From Carallia brachiata (Eukaryota; Streptophyta; Magnoliopsida; Malpighiales; Rhizophoraceae), in the NCBI GenBank assembly GCA_021464245.1, contig JADCRB010000068.1:58573-122572 (forward strand): 64,000 bases of DNA, in the 5' to 3' direction. Shown here piece by piece: positions 59,583 to 64,000 of the stretch. Position 1 is the first letter of the stretch. Each line of letters opens with the position of its first letter. The notes below the pieces were generated by a model. That model did not search any database and was not told the origin of the DNA. It saw only the letters and a list, made by a program, of their open reading frames with translations. Both the position numbers and the translations under genes were made by a program.

Positions 59583-60209
59583 ATGGAACCAGTTGCAGAA
59601 CCTCGAGACAAGGAAGAAGAAAGGTCACCCCGCACAAGGGGGCAATCAACCATGGCACAATTGCAAATTTTGGAGGAAGTCTTCCACAATAATGGAGGTA
59701 TTATTCCTAATACATCTCAAATTTACCAACTTGTCTTACGACTGCGCCCGCTTGGGGCGATCGAAGGAAAAAATGTGTTTTATTGGTTCCAGAATCGGAG
59801 AAGCAGGAAGAAACCAGCACTGAGAACTGCTTTTTCCAAAGCACAGTCTGCCGTTCCGATAGTAGATCCCACCGGTACAGCTTCGCCGTCAAATGAAGCA
59901 GGTCCGAGTTCTAGCACTGTAATGGTCTCTTCAGGCTATAACGATCAAAGTCGTAGCCTGTGGGAGCTTGCATACTGGTCCTGGTGGTCTTACGGAGTCA
60001 GTCAATGGTTCATCCCTCTTAAGTACTTAAGTTCAGGGGGGACTTTTCTCGCAGAAAGAAGTCATTCCGGGGAAACTTTGCCTCTCTTCCCAGAATATTC
60101 CAACAGCATCAACCAGCTGGAAGGCTCCAGTGACGTCAACATCATCGGCCCACCAGACGAGGCCGAGCTTGACTTGGAGCTGCGCCTTGGGCCCTGCCAG
60201 GACAGCTGA
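59583..60209 (+). CDS. WUSCHEL-related homeobox (WOX) protein inside an LTR element
   Basis: 208 residues from ATG 59583, one open exon. The divergent homeodomain is about residues 18-79: helix 1 around TMAQLQILEEVF, then the IEGKNVFYWFQN recognition helix with NRRSRKK. A WUS box follows (ETLPLFP, 164-170), and an EAR-type repressor motif near the end (LDLELRLG, 196-203). WUS-clade WOX proteins are nuclear transcription factors that keep stem cells undifferentiated, mostly by repression through these two motifs. The usual R-W-x-P start of the WOX homeodomain is changed. NRRSR after WFQN is more like the WOX8/9/11/12 group than the WUS clade, although the WUS box and EAR point to WUS. Absence of introns suggests capture through mRNA. 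All key motifs and the frame are intact. Confidence 0.85.
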   Translation: MEPVAEPRDKEEERSPRTRGQSTMAQLQILEEVFHNNGGIIPNTSQIYQLVLRLRPLGAIEGKNVFYWFQNRRSRKKPALRTAFSKAQSAVPIVDPTGTASPSNEAGPSSSTVMVSSGYNDQSRSLWELAYWSWWSYGVSQWFIPLKYLSSGGTFLAERSHSGETLPLFPEYSNSINQLEGSSDVNIIGPPDEAELDLELRLGPCQDS

Positions 60210-60220
60210 CAAGATAAGGT

Positions 60221-60296
60221 ACAACGACTTCTGCAGCACACGGCAGCGACTTCTATAGCACACGGCAACGACTTCTGCAACACACGGTAACGACTT
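60221..60296 (+). repeat. ~22-bp tandem repeat after WOX stop
   Basis: Three and a half units of AACGACTTCTGCARCACACGG directly downstream of the WOX stop codon. Confidence 0.8.
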
Positions 60297-61150
60297 TCTT
60301 GACTCGTGTCAGTCGCTACCTCTTTTGTCTCTTACACAGGAAAAGGACGTGAATGACCCTACTCGATTCTGCGTACCTTCTTTCTTTTGAAAAAAAAAAA
60401 CTCTTTATTGTATGTATATATATCCTGCATGTCTGAGTTATAATACTCATCCCTCAGCTCTTTTTTTCCTCAAAAAGAGAATGGCTAGTCTCTGCACTTG
60501 TCACAGAAAGTTCTTTGATCAAAAATTTGGAGGCGCACGAGCTAAGAAAAGAAGAAGTAGTCCTCCTACTTCTCGATGGATTCCTAAAAGCCCTCGAAAC
60601 TCAGTCTCCAACGCCATCGGTGTCATAGAGTTCCAACTACTCTCCTTAATTCACATCTACCACAAAGGGATGATAAGCTGCAATCATCCTAATCTTCCTT
60701 TGGATGCAGCGACGTACAGGGAAGTTCCAACTACTCTCCATACGTCGGAGCAGACTTGGGAATCATCACTACAGTCAGTCTCTCTGTCTGCCGGTCTTGA
60801 AGTTTTGTAGTGCTGGGCCTTCCTCATGGGAAGGTTCAAGTTCTTTGCCTACCGGATCATCCTCACCAGAGCTATGGAACTTTAAGACATATAAAAAATT
60901 TTTTGCGAGCTATGGAAGCTCGACCGCACCTGGAGCCAGAATGTCAATTTTTATATTGGCTAGAGTGCTAACTTGCTCAAGATCGTATCGGATTCCTATA
61001 GCGATCCAACAACAGCAAGCATAGTCAGAGTTAGAAGACTTTAACGTTCAATGTTCATCAGAACATCTCAAGTTTCAACCTGGACTTGAAGATTCGGTTC
61101 GGATCACGTCCGTAAAATTCTTCCTTACCGACCCTTGAAGTGGGGGCATT
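60297..61150 (+). other. 3' internal region of WOX element
   Basis: Homologous to the older element pieces at 56,590-56,991 and 62,053-62,429, so it is ordinary element sequence. It has an open frame with ATG at 60481 (MASLCTCHRKFFDQK, Lys/Arg/Ser-rich to 60,810) of unknown meaning, and ends in the polypurine-like GAAGTGGGGGCATT. Confidence 0.6.
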
Positions 61151-62052
61151 TGTAAATATAAAAAAAATCACCAAAAAAAAAAAATCAATGCATGCCCTAC
61201 ATGAAAGTTACAAGTGCATGCATATGAAAATGATGATTTCCATATGGTTGGTGACCATGCAAAATGTCAAAATCCAACCACCAAAAAGGACCCTTGCCAT
61301 GTAAGATCCACATCATTCAAAGTTGGCAAAGTTGATGGCCATGCAAGATATCAACATCAACCACCTAAAAGGGCCCTTGTCATGTATGATCCAAGTCATA
61401 CAATTTTGGCTCTATCCTCCCCCAAAACCCTATAAATAGGCACCCCTCAAAGCCTTTCAATCCATCCCATCCATCCCAAGCAAAGTAAATCATTTATTTC
61501 TAAGGTTTTGCTCTCTTCTCTCTCTAAACATGTAAGTTTAGTATTTGTATGCTCTCCGGATGCCACCGAGATGGATCTTCCGGATCAAAAACCGAAGATA
61601 TTAAACTTAATCTATCCAAAATATCTAAGTGAGATCAAGCCTCGGCCCTCAATGGAGTCAAACCAATCCATTTGAGATCAAGCCTCTTACGGCCCTCACT
61701 GAAGTTCATCCAATCCGAGTGGGATCAAGCCTCTTACGGCCCTCACCGGAGTTCAATCAATTCGAGTGGGATCAAGCCTCTTACGGCCCTCACCGGAGTT
61801 CAACTAATCCACTTGAGATCAAGCCTCGGCCCTCAATGGAATCCATTTCCTACAGTTCAAGATCACGTTGTGGAAATTCAACATCTCTCGGTCAAGATTA
61901 AGCCTTCACGGCCCTTGACTAAATTACACAGGAGCATTAATCGGAGGATCTACCCAGAGATCAAACCCGCATAAATTTTAAATTTTTATCTGTAATTTGT
62001 TTTTTTGTATTTTTGAATCTAACTGTTACAGGCTCAAAATTTACCCGTTATA
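61151..62052 (+). repeat. 3' LTR of WOX-carrying element, 902 bp
   Basis: Begins TGTAAATAT and ends CCCGTTATA, where the final CA has become TA. It is followed by the target duplication GTCTC at 62053-62057. The TATA box TATAAATAGG is intact at 61431. Five tandem units (61,626-61,850) against seven in the other LTR. Confidence 0.9.
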
Positions 62053-62429
62053 GTCTCAATCACTCTCCTTATGTCCCGACAGACAGAAGAATTATAACTA
62101 CAATTCATCTCTGTGCATTGACCTTCAAGTTATGCGGTACTCAACCTTCTCCATGCGAAAGTTCATGTTTTTTGTTTACTAAATTATCCTCACTTAAACC
62201 ATGGAGTTTCAATTTTTATATTAGTTAGATCATTTTGATTGACCTTAAAAAGTGATGTTTATAAGGTCATATTTAATTTTATGAAAACTCAACATCAACT
62301 GAAATTGTCGGAGCTAAATACTTTAAATTCAATGTTTATTATGATATTTCAAATTTCAAATTAAATTTTAAGACTTATTCAAACCATATTTTAAGATTCC
62401 ATCTCACCAAATTTTTAAGCGGAGGTATT
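62053..62429 (+). mobile_element. Older LTR element: 3' internal region, right piece
   Basis: Follows on from 56,991. Colinear with 60,740-61,150 (CTCAACCTTCTCCATGCGAAAG versus the diverged GGCCTTCCTCATGGGAAGG; CAATTTTTATATTRG in both) and ends AAGCGGAGGTATT, the equivalent of the polypurine tract. Confidence 0.6.
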
Positions 62430-63575
62430 TATAAATATATATATATATATACATAAAAAAAATAAGAAATAGAAAGGGTTGACAATTGGCTTGACTTTTC
62501 AAGCCAGCCAATTGCTGACCAACAAATGAAAAAAAAAAAAGTTATTGGCACAATTTCAAAAGTAGGTAGCACAGTGCTAATGTAAACTTGTGAATAGGAT
62601 TAAATCCAACCAATTCTACCAGAGAACGAGAGAGTGGAGATAAAAAGAAAACCACAACTCTCAAATCTTCTTCCTCTTCTCAATTTTTTATATTTTAAGC
62701 GTATACTTTTTAAATATCACGAAAGTAGATTTTTCAAATTAAAAATATTAAATATTAAATATACGCTTTTATAAACCTAAACCTTAATATTTTAAATGTA
62801 TAATCTCCAACAGTCACTAAATTGGATCTGTCAAATCAAAAATATAAAATGTTAAAATATTAAATATCTGTCTGAAATCAAATCCTTACACTCCTCAATA
62901 GAGTCAAATCAGTGCGTCCAAAATCATGTTCCTTACGGCCCTCATTAGAGTTAAGTCAATCAATCTAAAATCAAGTCCCTGCAATCTTCAATAAAGTCAA
63001 ATCAATCTATTTGAAATTAAGCATTGACTCTCCGTCGAATTTATTTCTTTTATTCAAGATTAATCTCACGTAACTCTTGGTAAAATCACAAAAGAACATT
63101 AAAGAGAAAAAACATGCAAATTTCTAAAGTTATTTTAGATTTATATTCTCCGATCGTATCAGATCTGGATCTGTGAGAGTATAGATCTAAAAATATCAAA
63201 ATATTATAAATCCGGTTGAGATCAAACCTCATACGACCCTCAGCAAAGTCTAGGCAACTCATCCGAGAGTAAGTCCCTTCGACCCTCAGTGAAATTAAAC
63301 CAGATCGGCTCAGATCAGGTCTCTGCGATTCTGAACCGTAGTCTAAACGTCTATATCATATCCAGTTTCAGTCTACCAAGTTCAAAAAAAAGTTGTGAAA
63401 ATTATTTCTGTCAAGATCAAGATCGTGCAGCCCTTGACGGAGTCCAAAAAAAGGAACGCTAATAAGAGGATCTACGGAGATCGACCCCACGTAAATTTTC
63501 TTTTCAATTTTTATTTGTAATTTATTTTATATTTTCTGAGTTTAATTGTTTTAAACTCGAAATTTACCCGTTACA
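62430..63575 (+). repeat. LTR of older related element, ~1.15 kb
   Basis: Starts TATAAATATAT (TG decayed to TA), contains diverged GAAATCAAATCCTTACRGYCCTC-like units, and ends ACCCGTTACA at 63,575, like the young LTRs. It is followed by a primer-site-like phrase, so it acts as a 5' LTR to the sequence on its right while also being the 3' LTR of the element on its left. Confidence 0.65.
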
Positions 63576-64000
63576 AATTTTTGGCACGCTCGGTGGGACC
63601 TCTTCACCTCCCATCTCTTGTTCCTTAAAAAAAAAAAAAAAAAAAGGTAAAAGGGGAGCCGAGAGAAAAAAAAAAGAAAAAAAAAAGAAAAAAAGAAAAG
63701 AAAAAAAAAAAAAAAGTATAAAGTATAAAGAAAAAAGTAAAAAAAAAAAAAAAAAAAAAAAATTTTACAGGTGTTCAGCACATCAAATGGCACCGAAAAG
63801 AAGTACAACTGCACACAAAAAGAAGGCAACGGCTCCATGCCTGCATCAACTACCCTACCTGGGTACGCAGGTCCAGAAACCCGGGGACGGACACAATTTC
63901 TTGCCGTCCAAACCCAAAAATATCGAAATGGAGAGTCCACAGCTCACACAACAGGATCTTCCCCTGACTCTCTTGCCGCATGGAGGAGTCGATCACCCAC
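63576..64000 (+). mobile_element. Internal region of a further element, runs off the window
   Basis: Starts TTTTTGGCACGCTCGGTGGG, then long purine/A runs (63,626-63,763), then GTTCAGCACATCAAATGGCACC, matching 58,130-58,150 of the WOX element. No ORF is recognised before the end. The minus-strand frame at 63,551-63,940 is an artefact of the A runs. Confidence 0.65.

Larger units (their letters stand above)
56992..62052 (+). mobile_element. Non-autonomous LTR retrotransposon carrying a WOX gene
   Basis: Two LTRs (56992-57987 and 61151-62052) enclose 3,163 internal bases, and GTCTC target duplications lie outside (56987-56991 and 62053-62057). After the left LTR comes TTTTTGGCACGCCTAGTGGG, in primer-site position; before the right LTR comes GAAGTGGGGGCATT, a polypurine-like tract. 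No gag, protease, integrase or RT is visible. The internal region holds instead a low-complexity stretch, a TATA-containing tandem array, and a WUSCHEL-like homeobox ORF. It must rely on a related autonomous element, perhaps Gypsy-type judging only from the primer-site phrase. Confidence 0.9.

Noticed and set aside
59462..59823. Alternative plus-strand frames overlapping the WOX start
   Set aside because: They lack the homeodomain, WUS box and EAR motif that define the 59,583 frame.
63551..63940. 129-codon minus-strand frame rich in Phe
   Set aside because: It is produced by A runs on the plus strand.

Overview
The window is AT-rich nuclear DNA of a flowering plant, most likely a eudicot. 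It holds an R2R3-MYB gene with introns, a cluster of NLR-like resistance genes, a WUSCHEL-family homeobox gene, plant Copia and L1-type elements, and several MITEs. The species cannot be named from the sequence. Most of the window is mobile-element sequence or its decay products.

Layout. 1-4.8 kb: nested remains of SIRE/Maximus-like Copia elements. 4.9-8.5 kb: a decayed L1-type LINE with RNase H. 8.6-13.4 kb: AT-rich DNA with a GC-richer retro-derived patch and a Tourist-like MITE. 13.5-17.4 kb: a three-exon R2R3-MYB gene with a damaged exon 1, a long intron 2 holding several insertions, and an acidic tail of six ~49-residue repeats. A second MYB exon fragment follows at 17.8 kb. 20.8-21.3 kb: a MITE.

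23.3-55.9 kb is a family of duplicated NLR-like genes. Copy 1 (23,332-25,320) is an intact single-exon gene with an N-terminal helical region, a winged-helix-like segment and LRRs, but no nucleotide-binding core. Copy 2 (34,012-41,011) is split by a Copia element on the minus strand (35,563-40,656, target duplication TTTTC). Copy 3 (43,009-49,089) is split by an unrelated Copia element on the plus strand (43,217-48,390, target duplication GCCAT), and its LRR half is replaced by a LINE RNase H fragment. The DNA downstream of copies 1 and 3 is also duplicated (26.6-30.8 kb and 50.7-55.9 kb). Comparing the two blocks shows MITE insertions that occurred after the duplication.

56.6-64 kb holds the most interesting structure: a non-autonomous LTR retrotransposon (56,992-62,052, target duplication GTCTC) with no visible gag or pol. 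It carries an intronless WUSCHEL-like homeobox ORF with homeodomain, WUS box and EAR motif. Upstream of that ORF lies a higher-order tandem array that repeats a TATA-box-like sequence about ten times. The element sits inside an older relative, whose LTR (62,430-63,575) is followed by a further internal region that runs off the window. This looks like gene capture by an LTR element family.

Intact-looking genes are few: NLR copy 1, the captured WOX ORF, and possibly the MYB gene if a downstream ATG is used. The remaining coding signals belong to broken transposons or pseudogenes. All calls come from reading the sequence; no database search was run.
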